A program made the translations under genes and the position numbers. Source: Dipteris shenzhenensis (lineage: Eukaryota > Polypodiophyta > Polypodiopsida > Gleicheniales). From it: a stretch of 64,000 bases of DNA. The stretch is from the NCBI GenBank assembly GCA_047967505.1, contig CM106541.1, one strand, 5' to 3'. Every line of letters begins with the position of its first letter. The first letter of the stretch is position 1. Shown piece after piece: positions 43,021 through 53,689 of this stretch. The notes beneath the pieces were generated by a model. The model saw only the letters and a list, made by a program, of their open reading frames with translations, had not been told where the DNA came from and made no database searches.

Positions 43021-45320
43021 TATAAGAGGTGGGCATTGCACATATGCCAACATTCTAAAGGTCTACCATTTCTCTGACATTATAAACATTGTTTGGCATA
43101 ATAGAATGCATCTCTGAACAGAGTTGGCCACCATAAGCCTACTTGTATTACTTTCTTGCCCATGATATCTCTTGAGAAATGGCGTGCTACAATTCCCTAA
43201 TGAACTTCTGATAGTATAGCTTGTTTCATCTTTTGATTACCTAATCTATGCCTCTTTTGTATAAAAATCATGCAATAATAAGAAATGATTTGCTTCAAAA
43301 TGTTAGCTTTTTTCTTAGATACTTAGATATGTTTTAATAAACCATCAGTCATAAAAAGGAGCATCTGATCATACTGGTTGTCATAGCTGAGTGAATGAAT
43401 CTAAAACTATTAATTGCATGGGTTGACACTACCACATTTTGTGCCTTCCAATGTAATTCTATAGTCTAGGATTTTGCTAGAGAATTCTATAGTCTAGGAT
43501 TTTGCTAGAGTTGCCTTGGAGACATACTAGCCTAAGAGAAATGTAAAACTAAGAAGAATAGGGTAGCAAGAGGTAGAAATGGTAGAGAGAATAAATAAAA
43601 CTATAAAAAATGCAAAAATACTAATGCCGAAAAGAATGCAAAAATGGAGAAATACGAAAAAGAATGCAAAAATGTGGAAGAGAATGCGCAAATGCAAAAG
43701 ACAATGCAAAAATATAAAAATGCAGAAAAGAATGTGGAAATGCGAAAAAGAACGTGGAAATGCGGAAAAGAATGTGGAAATGCAAAAAAGAACGCAAAAA
43801 TGCAGAAATGTGGACATGCAGAAAAGAGAGAAAGAGAGGAAGAGGGAAAATAGAGTAAGAGGGAAAACAGAGTAAGGGAGGAAGAGAGATAGAGAGGAAG
43901 AGAGAAAGAGAGGAACAAGCATCAGATCAATGCTTGAGGCCTACATGACGGACAAGCATTTGGATCTAATCACTAAACATTGTTTGCATGCAAATCTTTG
44001 TCTTCCTTTCTAGTGAAGAGATTCTAAATGCTTGTTCCATCATGTAGACCTATGCATGCTCTATTCTTACGAAAGAGAAGAGGGAAAGAGAGAAAAAAAG
44101 AAAGGAAAGAGAGGAGAAAAGAAAATAATGCATGTAGTCGTGGAGGAAGTTGGCACCAAAGCAATTGAATCAATTGAATGATATCAACAATATGATAAAA
44201 AGATTCAAGAAAGGGTCCAACATATTGAGTAAGATCTCACCACAAAAAAAACCTTAAACCAAGGACTCCAACACCAGCTCCAAGGAGAAAGATGGCAGGC
44301 CAAAGCTGAAGAAAAAATCAAGGAGATGACAGAGGAACTGTTGAGTTCAAGCATTATCATCATGCATCTGAAAGTGAACACCAAGACCAACTCCAATGCA
44401 TTTGACACCTAGACTACATGGTGCATGGGTTCCAGGAACAAATCCTTCATGTCCAATAAGACCTGGAACAAGCTCAATGGGCAACATGACTAGAACCACA
44501 ACTAGACATGTAGATGCAAGAAGCATATGACAAGCTCCTCAAGGCATCCATAAATCTGGCTACCCATTCTCTACAACCATGCATAGTAGAAACCCCCCTC
44601 AATTACCACTATACCACTATCACTTCCATCTCCATTCAAGAGCACTTAGACTTAACTAATCCACTTCACCCTTACCATTTTAACCCTTCTCCATAGGCAC
44701 ACTAACTTTACACACCCTATTTTGGTGATGCCATTTTTTAATGGGGATTTTGTCTTGGAAAACGACAATGCTATATCACACTTGTGCATCCCATTGCACT
44801 AAATTTTAGGCATGCTGCTATATAATACAAAGGTCATCTTTCTTCCTAAAGAACCAATTTTGGAACTAACAAAGCTTGATGACCTTTTGACCCAGTACTT
44901 TAGTCCAGATTCCTAAGCTGAAGGTCTTGGCTAGCTACAAGTGCAAGGGAAGAAAGACTAGGCCATCAAACCTTACAATTATTTAATCTATAATAATGTT
45001 ATGCACTACCACCCAATCAGCATAGTCACCTTGTATGATAGGGTGTTAGAAGCTTTGCAAGCCATGTATGAGATAGGCTTCTCCAATTTTGGAACTATTC
45101 ATGTGGCATACCTCGACCTAATGTCGGAGGAGAACACATTCTCTCTATCTAACTTCTGGCACTTGAGCTTCCCTCAGGTTGTAAGCACACCTAGGTTTAC
45201 AGCAATTCTATACACAAAGGTCCGTGAAAAGAATTCAAATCTGATAAGACAAATAGAAACCTAGGATAAACAGATATGGAGAAGGTTCTTCTCTTTTACC
45301 TAGTATCCAAAAGGTTAGTC
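43021..45320. other. unassigned AT-rich region with simple repeats
   Basis: No recognised gene. A 28-bp direct repeat (GAATTCTATAGTCTAGGATT and following) lies at about 43457-43512. A purine-rich AATGCAAAAA/GAAAAGAATG minisatellite covers 43580-43830 and grades into GAGAGGAA to 43918. A second AAAGAGAG patch is at 44080-44125. Frames at 44205-44408, 44514-44696 and 45001-45264 have no domain. Confidence 0.5.
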
Positions 45321-45325
45321 TTACC

Positions 45326-45401
45326 AAAATGTACAAAAGAATGCATTTTGTAAGCTTGGTCTGATCCCAACAACATAGATTGCATTCTTTTGCAAATTTT
45401 T
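45326..45401. repeat. foldback unit 1 of 7
   Basis: Arms AAAATGTACAAAAGAATGCA and TGCATTCTTTTGCAAATTTT around a 34-base centre. Flanked by a duplicated block, GGCACTTGAGCTTCCCTCA, at about 45160 and 45418. Confidence 0.8.
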
Positions 45402-45724
45402 CTCTATGTATTTTTTGGCACTTGAGCTTCCCTCAATTTGCTTGCTAAACAACAAATCTGTGCCAAAAGTTCCCTGAGAAAAAAATTCAAGACTGTTACA
45501 AGAAAAAAAGAAACCTAGGACTAGACAAATATGGAAAAGGTTCTCATAGCCTCCTTACTTTGGAAAAATTCAAAACTGACAGGAAGCATAGAAGCATAGG
45601 ACAAAATAGATCTCAAAAAGTAAGCATACAAACTTGGGTTTGCAAGAACTCTGTGCACATGGCTACCTGGAAGCAAAGAAAGATAGAACCTATCAACATA
45701 TATGAAAAATGTGACTAAGGCCCC

Positions 45725-45751
45725 GTCTCTCTCTCTCTCTCTCTCTCTCTC
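45725..45751 (+). repeat. (CT)n microsatellite
   Basis: 27 bp of CT, the first of eight CT/AG tracts mixed with the foldback units. Confidence 0.95.
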
Positions 45752-46120
45752 CTAACTATAGAAACTTCTAAATATAGCAACTACTAAATATAGCACTGCT
45801 ACTTTAACTACCACACTCTTCAACTACTACATATATTACTACTTCATCTCTTACTCCCTCTAGCACTGCTACACTCCACCTCCACACGCTCCTGCACTAC
45901 CTGATCTTCTAGGGCCAACCACATACACTGCTACTTCAACTTCTACTCCCTCTTGCATTGCTACACTCCACCACTCCTGCAATACCTGCTTTTCTAGGAA
46001 ACCTCCACCTCCACACCCTCTTGCACTACCTGACATTCTAGGGCCATCGTCTCTACTAGAAGGGCCAACAACTAGCAGACCACCACCAGCACTATCCAAC
46101 AAACATCTCCCTGTATTAAC

Positions 46121-46123
<3 letters not shown>

Positions 46124-46178
<55 letters not shown>
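46124..46178 (+). repeat. (CT)n microsatellite
   Basis: About 55 bp of perfect CT, 23 bp before foldback unit 2. Confidence 0.95.
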
Positions 46179-46179
<1 letters not shown>

Positions 46180-46200
46180 TTAGAAAATTTGTAAAGAGAA

Positions 46201-46272
46201 AAATGTACAAAAGAATGAATTTGCAAGATTGGGATCAACCCAACCAAGCAAATCGCATTCTTTTGCACATTT
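46201..46272. repeat. foldback unit 2 of 7
   Basis: Outer arms AAATGTACAAAAGAATG and CATTCTTTTGCACATTT, inner arms TTGGG/CCCAA around GATCAA. Confidence 0.85.
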
Positions 46273-46416
46273 TTTTGTAGGCTTGCACTCTTCTAAAAAC
46301 TCATACACTACCTGATCTTGTAGGAAACCTCCACCTCCACAAGCCCCTCAAATACCTAATACTCTAGGGCCACCTACTCTACCAAAAGGGGTATTGTCAA
46401 TAAATTGTATTAGGTT

Positions 46417-46441
46417 CCTCTCTCTCTCTCTCTCTCTCTCT
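46417..46441 (+). repeat. (CT)n microsatellite
   Basis: 25 bp of CT, 29 bp before unit 3. The spacer TTCCTTTGCCTAGATCCCCA is also found before units 5 and 6. Confidence 0.95.
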
Positions 46442-46470
46442 TCCTTTGCCTAGATCCCCAAAACTTGAAA

Positions 46471-46553
46471 AGAGGAAAATGTGCAAAAGAATGCGATTTG
46501 CATGGTTGGGATCAACCCAACCTTGGAAATCGCATTCTTTTGCACATTTCTCT
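46471..46553. repeat. foldback unit 3 of 7 (best preserved)
   Basis: A perfect 23-bp stem, 46477-46499 with 46527-46549, continues inward as GGTTGGG/CCCAACC with a five-base loop. Even the AGAG/CTCT ends are nearly complementary. A transcript from either strand would form one long hairpin. Confidence 0.92.
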
Positions 46554-46606
46554 ATATTCAGATTTTTGGCATTGGAGCATCCCAAAGCTTGCATGTATGG
46601 TAAAAA

Positions 46607-46707
46607 ATATGTAGAATTGTAAACGTGTAAAAGAATACGATTTGAGAGGTTGGGACATGACCAACCTCTCAAATCGCATTCTTTTGCACATTTTGCATTC
46701 TACATAT
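46607..46707. repeat. foldback unit 4 of 7 (type B)
   Basis: 101 bp. Ends ATATGTAGAA and TTCTACATAT pair. The inner stem is AAAAGAATACGATTTGAGAG GTTGG with CCAAC CTCTCAAATCGCATTCTTTT around ACATGA-like loop bases, with one mismatch. It differs from units 3, 5 and 6 in its centre and is followed, not preceded, by the microsatellite. Confidence 0.9.
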
Positions 46708-46743
46708 TTTTGAACTTTTATTAAGCCATTCAGACTGCATGTT

Positions 46744-46759
46744 AGAGAGAGAGAGAGGA

Positions 46760-46830
<71 letters not shown>
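46744..46830 (+). repeat. (AG)n microsatellite
   Basis: About 87 bp, mostly AG with a few interruptions (GGAA, ATAG) at its left end. Confidence 0.95.
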
Positions 46831-47389
46831 CATCTTACCAGTTTTAAATCTTTTCATCGTCCTCTTGAGAGACTAGTATAGGAAGGGGGCAGAATTGCAA
46901 AGAGACTGGTACAAGTAGGTGGAAGAACTGGTAGGGGCCAATGGTTGTGAAATAGGTAGAACCGGTAGGGGCCAAGGGTGTGAAAATAGGTAGGGGGTGA
47001 GGAGATAGAAATAGGTCTCTAGGTGGCTAAGGGTGAGGTGCGGGCGGCATGGTTGAGATGCAAGAAATGATCAATGAGGTCGATGGAGATGGAAACATAC
47101 TCAAGGTTGACGCAAAGAGACTTCGAGGCCAACTGTATGCTTGTGAGGGGAAGACGAGGCTAGCCATATGCTCTCATTAATGACACATGTGCTATCATTA
47201 TTTGACACACATGTAATAATTATGACCACACATGCCACCTCTATCAACCTTCTCGCCACCATTATGTACATGTCCAGCCTCATATATTTCCATCTCTACT
47301 CATGTAGTACCCTCTACCATCTAGACAACCTCTAGCATGTGCACCACCCTATACCAACTAGACCACACTGTACCCTTTAGGTGCATCTC

Positions 47390-47406
47390 ATCTCTCTCTC
47401 TCTCTC
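47390..47406 (+). repeat. short (CT)n tract before foldback unit 5
   Basis: 17 bp, same position relative to the foldback as in units 3 and 6. Confidence 0.85.
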
Positions 47407-47440
47407 CTCTTTTCCTTTGCCTAGATTCCCAAAACTTGCA

Positions 47441-47523
47441 AAGAGGAAAATGTGCAAAAGAATGCGATTTGCATGGTTGGGCTCATCCCAACCTTGCATA
47501 TCGCATTCTTTTGCACATTTCTC
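47441..47523. repeat. foldback unit 5 of 7
   Basis: Near-identical to unit 3: AAATGTGCAAAAGAATGCGA pairs with TCGCATTCTTTTGCACATTT, centre GGTTGGG/CCCAACC. Confidence 0.9.
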
Positions 47524-47671
47524 TATATTAAGTTTTTTGGCACTAGAGAGTCCATAACTTTGCACTGCTTTTGCAAGACTACTACGCCTTGAAAGAACAA
47601 AAGCTGTTAGCATATTTTATTAGGTTCCTGGTACTTTTATAGAGCCTTTGGTCATCCAAATACTTTAAATG

Positions 47672-47673
<2 letters not shown>

Positions 47674-47713
<40 letters not shown>
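47674..47713 (+). repeat. (CT)n microsatellite
   Basis: About 40 bp of CT, followed by the CCTTTGCCTAGATCCCCAAA spacer and foldback unit 6. Confidence 0.95.
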
Positions 47714-47720
<7 letters not shown>

Positions 47721-47747
47721 CTTTGCCTAGATCCCCAAAACTTGCAA

Positions 47748-47830
47748 ATAGGAAAATATGCAGAAGAGTGTGATTTGCATGGTTGGGATCAACCCAAGCT
47801 TGCAAATTGCATTCTTTTGCACATTTCTCT
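47748..47830. repeat. foldback unit 6 of 7
   Basis: Same family as units 3 and 5 with several mismatches in the left arm (ATGCAGAAGAGTGTGATTTG). The right arm TTGCATTCTTTTGCACATTT is conserved. Confidence 0.85.
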
Positions 47831-47922
47831 GTATACAAATTTCTAGCATTGGACTGTCCCAAAGTTTGCATGCAAGCATCAATTCCACCCTCAAAAGCAG
47901 TAAGGACACACATAAATAGGGC

Positions 47923-47925
<3 letters not shown>

Positions 47926-47980
<55 letters not shown>
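47926..47980 (+). repeat. (AG)n microsatellite
   Basis: About 55 bp of AG, just before foldback unit 7. Confidence 0.95.
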
Positions 47981-47983
<3 letters not shown>

Positions 47984-47993
47984 CCAAGTAAAA

Positions 47994-48098
47994 AATATGT
48001 AGAATTGTAAACATGCAAAAGAATACGATTTGAGAGGTTGGACTATGCCCAAAGTTTCAAATCACATTGTTTTGCATGTTTTGCATTTTGCATATTTT
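47994..48098. repeat. foldback unit 7 of 7 (type B)
   Basis: Related to unit 4 (AAAAATATGTAGAATTGTAA at the left end of both) with a more decayed right arm. It is followed by TATTAAGCCATTCA and an (AG)n tract, as unit 4 is. Confidence 0.85.
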
Positions 48099-48137
48099 TT
48101 TACCTTGTATTAAGCCATTCAAGATTACTTGCATAAT

Positions 48138-48138
<1 letters not shown>

Positions 48139-48200
<62 letters not shown>

Positions 48201-48206
48201 GGGGGA
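48139..48206 (+). repeat. (AG)n microsatellite ending in a G run
   Basis: AG repeat to about 48193, then GGTGGGGGGGGGG. The last of the eight CT/AG tracts in the array. Confidence 0.9.
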
Positions 48207-48810
48207 GCACACCTTTTTTAGATCTGGGTATTGTTCTCTTCAGAGACTGTAGAGCACAGGTAGGGGGGGTAGAGGTGTAGAAACAAGGGGCAGGGAGGTT
48301 GTGACACATAATAGATAGGGTTGAGTGGTGGCGAGGAGTCAGATAAAGTCGGGGATAGTGCAAGGATTTAGATAAGCTAGAGAAATCTGAAGGCGAGGAA
48401 TCCGAGGCCACTTGCCATCCCCTATGGACATAAGCAATGCAATTAATACCACACATGTTGCCGTTATGGCACATGCCCCATCATAAGTCTCCCGTCTCCA
48501 CCTCCACTCCCTCTTGCACTCCATTTCCACCTCCACTCTTGCATCTATGTAGCATATCCATCTACATGTCCACCTCCACTCCCTCTACATAGCATCTCCA
48601 CTTATACCAGGCCTGTACCTCTACCATCTCCACCTATACCTCTTACACCTATACCTCTACCATCTCCACCTATGCTTCTTCCACCTACACCATTTGAACT
48701 TCCTCTATCTCTAGCAATACTCTCTAGGCCACCTCTTCCATCTGAACCTCCTCTACCTCTGGCCAGCACTACTCTCCAAGCTGCCTCTACCATCTAGGTG
48801 TTCATTTTTT
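48207..48810. other. unassigned, includes a CT-rich ACCTCCAC-type low-complexity stretch
   Basis: 48480-48795 is made of variants of ACCTCTACCATCTCCACCTA. No gene recognised. Confidence 0.5.
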
Positions 48811-49298
48811 GTGTTGTTCATTTTGCAGACCCATTTTAGTTCTTTAGCAAGGGCAAGGATAAAGAAGATTGGTAGAAAAAAGGAACAGGTTCCACGGATA
48901 GCAGAGGCTACAATAGCAAGACCTAAACACAAAGGGAGAAGGACACATAAAGTTGAACCACAGACTACCAATTTGAGAGTAAGTCATGCTAGGAAAGGAA
49001 ATTCGATGCACCTTCTTGCAAGGAAGAAGAGATTCAAGAAGAAGGTTTTAGTGTTAAGGGAGATTAGGAAAGCTCAAAAGGCAATGGGATTTAGCATTCC
49101 TAGGGAACCCTTCCAGAGATTAGTAAAGGAGATTTGTGACAACTGGAGCCTCGGTTATATAGCGAAAGAATTGCTATTTGGACTCTTCAAACAGTTGTAA
49201 AAGATTTCTTTATAGAGTTCTTTCAAGACATGATGCTGGTTGTTGCTCATGCCCATAGGTTCACTGTCATGGTTAAGGACATGGATACCCTCAAATGA
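48811..49298 (+). pseudogene. histone H3-fold relic, CENH3-like
   Basis: The frame from 48811 has a basic tail, then RFKKKVLVLREIRKAQKAMG and SIPREPFQRLVKEI. This matches the alpha-N helix, loop and alpha-1 helix of histone H3. After a -1 shift near 49158 the fold continues as IAIWTLQTVVKDFFIEFFQD (alpha-2), MMLVVAHAHRFTVMVKDMD (alpha-3 region) and a TGA at 49296. Canonical H3 has D-T-N-L after alpha-2; here it is D-M-M-L, closer to the S-M-L/G-M-L of plant CENH3, and I-P before PFQRLV also leans that way. The tail (about 75 residues, Arg/Lys-rich, ARARIKKIGRKK) lacks the canonical H3 tail. An AG at 48827-48828 after a T-rich stretch could be a splice acceptor. CENH3 marks centromeric nucleosomes. 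The shift means this copy is not functional as read, unless an unrecognised intron removes it. Confidence 0.72.
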
Positions 49299-50292
49299 GT
49301 GAGGTACAGATATGACAAGCTCCTCAAAGCTATCAACTGGTCAGATATCAAGATGAGGGATATTTTGCTAATCCCACTTGCTAGGAAAACAGTAACTGAT
49401 GAGGTTAAGATACAAGAGGTGACACACACTAGAGACACAAGAACAAAGTCAGCTTATGAGGAATCAGTGAAGGAACAGAAGAGTGCTTCCTCCAATTCCC
49501 TCAACAATGAAATTGTGTCTCTAGAGTTGTAGATTTCAAGGAGGCTAAAAACCCTAGGGCCAAAGATTAGGATTGAGATCTCAGACATCAATGAAATCCA
49601 TTGAGTTTATAAAGGATTATAAAGCGTAGAGTTGCAGAGTGCACAAATACAATAATCCTGGGAGTTCTCTAGTAACTTTTGATTTCCTCTGGAGCATTTA
49701 AATTAACCATTTTTTTTATAAATATCATTCCTAACTAGAACAATGAATTTGCAGTATGTTCAAGGTACAATTGCATGAGTTTGCTTGATGAGTTGTGCAT
49801 ATTATGGACCTTGCAAACTCCTCAAAATTGAGAAATCCACGAGAACCATTTGAGCAGAGTGCAAAATGGTTCACTTTTTGTGATTTCTAGATACTTCAAG
49901 TGTTGATCCTACCCTACCACTCAAGGTAAGTGATTTCTCATTTATGCTACATAGTATCTTCAAGGTTTTATTTATCCCATGAAGTCTAATCTATGTATGT
50001 ACATATCCTCTATTGTAGGGATCATTGGAGTTTGGCAGTACTTGATCTAACACAAAAACAATGCTTTCATTTCAACTCCTTGCAAGGGACTCATAAGAGA
50101 TTAACATGTATGTGACCTCTATTGCCTACAAGAAGTATCTTGATTCTTAAAATTAGTAGAGGTTTTTTTTTTCTATCTTATAAGATCTTTGTCAATAGCG
50201 GTTCCTTGAAAAGATTCTTCGATGCATTGGATCATTGCCCCCCCAACGTCGATTTGTTAGATGCAGTTGATCCCTGCTTTTTGGAGGTAAGA

Positions 50293-50298
<6 letters not shown>
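49299..50298. other. unassigned AT-rich region
   Basis: A frame at 49299-49532 directly follows the histone relic (RYRYDKLLKAINWSDIKMRD) but has no domain I know. Nothing else recognised. Confidence 0.4.

Positions 50299-50330
<32 letters not shown>
50299..50330 (+). repeat. (CT)n microsatellite
   Basis: About 32 bp of CT. Confidence 0.95.
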
Positions 50331-50502
50331 AAAAACATGTAAAAACATTGTGCTTTCTTCATATCTATGTTATTGAGATAGTTCACATGTAAAAACATTG
50401 GTCCCTGTGATGATTTTGGATCATAATAGATGCTAAATTTTATTGTTAGTCATGTATGTATCGAGTTTGGAAATTGGACCCTCTTGTCTCATTAATACCA
50501 AT

Positions 50503-50506
<4 letters not shown>

Positions 50507-50557
<51 letters not shown>

Positions 50558-50564
50558 GAGATAG

Positions 50565-50638
<74 letters not shown>
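50507..50638 (+). repeat. compound (AG)n-(ATAG)n-(AG)n microsatellite
   Basis: About 132 bp: AG, then five to six ATAG units at 50561-50584, then AG again. Confidence 0.95.
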
Positions 50639-50640
<2 letters not shown>

Positions 50641-51455
50641 GTCTCATTAATATGAAAACCTAGTTTAGTAGAAAATATAGAGATTTATATTTAGAAAGCA
50701 TGTCCAATACAGAGACTATAACCAAAGAGTGCAAAAATATTGATCAATATATTAAAATTGACATTGTACAAATCTTAGTAGGAGATAAAAAATCATTGTA
50801 CAATGGATGAGTCATTCCATTCTTTTTGATTGTCAGCTTGCATTCAAGGAGTGGTAATCTATCCCCCAATATTTAAAATTCATCCAAGGAAAGGTAGTCT
50901 CTCCCCAAGATTTGAAATGCATCCTAAAGACTCAGGACAAGAGTCTGGGTAATGAGCTTCCATCAAATAATACCCCAAGATATCATCTTTTGCCTCAGGA
51001 GTAGCCTATAGAGCATGTGCAGATTGTGTTAGAGAATAAGCATCTTTTTTCAATTTAATAGTGCAATAGATACATTCATTAAAATCATTGGTCTTGTTGA
51101 CCTGTAATTATGAATTTTGATTTATCTCAATAATACTAGTGGGGATGTCTTTGCATCGAATTGTATTTTGTCTCCTTCGCAGTACCTATTTAGATTAAGC
51201 AACTCAGTAGTAATAAGTAATCAAGTATAAATATTAAATTAATTGAAAGGCACAAGTTTACCTTCTTGTTGTTGTGAGGATGAATGCAAATCCTTCTAAA
51301 AGCGTACCCTCTATCTCCATATAAATGTCGTGGTGCAATTGGGTGAGTGTATGGAATTGTCTAAGTGATATGATACTCAACAAGTTTCCATTCTTATTAA
51401 CTGTAATGTCAATTGATTCATTCTCAAGACCAAACAAGTTTAGAACACGCATGTG
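50639..51455. other. AT-rich spacer, nothing recognised
   Basis: Short frames only. Confidence 0.4.
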
Positions 51456-52320
51456 CGACCCCCCCTTCTCTCCCCTCCTTGCGCGCATGCGCCCCCCGTG
51501 CTCTCCTCTCCTTGTGCATGCGTGCCCCCCTCCCCAACCTTCTCCCCTAATTGTGCAACCCCCCCTCTCCCCTCGTTGAGTGCATGCGTGACCCCCGCCC
51601 CCCATCTCCCCTCATTGCATGGATGTGCACCCTCCCCCCCCTCTTGCACGCATGCCCCCCCCTCCCTCCGCCCCCCTCTCCCCCTCTTGCATGCATGCCC
51701 CCCCCTCCCCCTCTTGTGCGCATGCCCCCTTGCCCCTTCGCATCCCCCCCCCCTCTCCCCCTCTTGCGTGCATGCCCCCCCATAGCCCTTCTCATCCCCC
51801 CCCTCTTCCCCTCTTGCGCACATGCCCCCCCTCCTCCCTCCTCCCCCCCCTCCCCCTCTTGCACGCATGTCCCCCCGCCCCTTCTCGTCCCCCCCTCCCC
51901 CTCTTGCGCGCATCCCCCCCGCCCCTGCTCATCCCCCCCCCTCCCTCTCCCCCTCTTGTGTACATCCCCCCCCCCCCCTTCTCATCCCCGCCCCCTTCCT
52001 CTGCCCCTCTTGCGCGCATGCCCCCCCCCTCCCCCCCCGCCCCTTCTCATCCCCCCCCCTCCCTCTCCCCCTCTTGCGCGCATGGCCCCCCCCTTTCCCC
52101 CTCCCTCCCTCACCCCCCCCGGCCCCTTCTCATCCCCCCCCTCCCTCTCCCCCTCTTGCATGCATGCCCCCCCCCCCCCTCCCTCTCCCCCTCTTGTGCG
52201 CATGCCCCCCCTCCCTCCCTCTCCCCCTCTTGCATGCATGCCCCCCCCCCCCCCCCCCTCTCCCCCTCTTGTGCGCATGCCCCCCCCCCCCTCTCCCCCT
52301 CCCTCTCCCCCCCGCCACCG
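51456..52320 (+). repeat. C/T-rich satellite with TTGCGCGCATG marks
   Basis: About 865 bp of C runs and CTCCCCCTCTTG(C/T)(G/A)(C/T)GCATG units, roughly 30-60 bp each, more than 15 copies. The plus strand is almost free of A except in the GCATG marks. All three plus frames and several minus frames stay open through it, encoding Pro-rich or Gly-rich strings that are not genes. The G-rich minus strand could form G-quadruplexes and the C-rich strand i-motifs. Confidence 0.92.
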
Positions 52321-53689
52321 ACTATGCGATCTTCTTCAACCCCGCATCATTTGACAAAGATCATAGCTCTACTACATCATACCTCACATATTGCTATCAG
52401 TTCTTTTGGGTTGATGACACTATTGTATGTTGCAACCTACCAGATTTCTTCTTCATAGCTACATCGACTAGCTTCACATCCGAATGCCTCTTCCATAGAG
52501 CAGCTGCACAGTCCATGACTTCTGACATGGCCACCTTTGACATGTTCATCACGTAGCCACATATGCAATCATACACACAGTCATCTTTTGATCAACTAGT
52601 TTTTGATCCAAGTGGCCTTTACTTCATGCCTGTTCCCTTCAGCCTAGGTTCAGGGTTTTATTCCCAAAGGTAAAGGATGACCTACAACTTAAGAGGGGGA
52701 AATGCTCATTATGTAGAGATTTAAGTCATACTCATTGTACATGCTTCTGCTACATAGTCATTGTGCTCTCGCATGCACATACTACTCTGATTCCTTTTAA
52801 TTCAAGTAGAGGATATTGAGTCTATACCCAAAGCATCACAGCCTCTAGAGAAAGTAGAGATTCAGTCTACACCCCTTGTGGAGCATGTAGCTCTTGAATA
52901 CAACTATACTTCATGTTTCCATGATGTTAATCTCATGTGATCTTATTAAATTATATGAAATGTGTCATGATGTTGTTTCTTAATTATATTAAATATATGA
53001 ATGCATGAGGAGCATGTGCTCATGATGTTTATTCGATGTGTATTGTTTAATTATATGAATGTCTTATGATGTGGTTTTTTAATTATTAATTAAATTTCTC
53101 ATAATAAGGGAGTGATAATTATGTCAATCATAATACCACACTTTACCACCTTGAGTATGCACTAAGGGGAGGTGATGGACTGCTCTTTTGTAACTCACAT
53201 CTACCACCTTGCAATAACCAAAACATGATGGCACCAAGGGGAGTTTTTTAGAGTTGTAATGCCATGATCACAAGAATAGAGGTGAGGTACGAGTAAAGGT
53301 ATGAATAAAGAGCATGCTACCACATGGCCGAAGATGAGGTATGAGTAAAGGCATGAAGTGAAAGCATGCTATCACATGGCAAGGAGGATTTCTCACACAT
53401 GTAAAAAAGAAATGCAAGTATCCTCACCTATAAAAGGGAGGTCACTCATGGAATAACATATGCGAGATTTCAAGTCTCTCTATATGTGCAAGTCTCAATC
53501 TTGTAATCTAATTGAGCTTGATTCTATGCTTATTTAGCCTATCTCTTCATCATGTGTAGAATTAGGATTCATCCATCTTACATTAGCTTAGGCACACCAT
53601 AGATCCTTAGGTACTCATGTTTTACGAACTTAAGTCGAGAAAGGAAAAGTAATCCAAGTTGAAAGAACAAATTATGCTCTTATGAAAAA
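52321..53689. other. unassigned region with a 50-60 bp direct repeat
   Basis: A possible end of a retroelement coding region is seen as YNLRGGNAHYVEI at about 52680-52720. GAGGTACGAGTAAAGGTATG (53281) and GAGGTATGAGTAAAGGCATG (53335) head two copies of a repeat ending AGCATGCTA-CACATGGC. No gene recognised. Confidence 0.45.

Noticed and set aside
46669-46857. Ser-Leu repeat frame, and similar Arg-Glu frames in other AG/CT tracts
   Set aside because: Translations of AG/CT microsatellites.
45326-48206. CRISPR array
   Set aside because: Repeats are foldbacks with irregular spacing and microsatellites between them in a plant nuclear context.
51440-52556. Long Pro-rich, Gly-rich and Arg-rich reading frames on both strands
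   Set aside because: All overlap the C/T-rich satellite; frames are open in every phase because the repeat has no stop codons.
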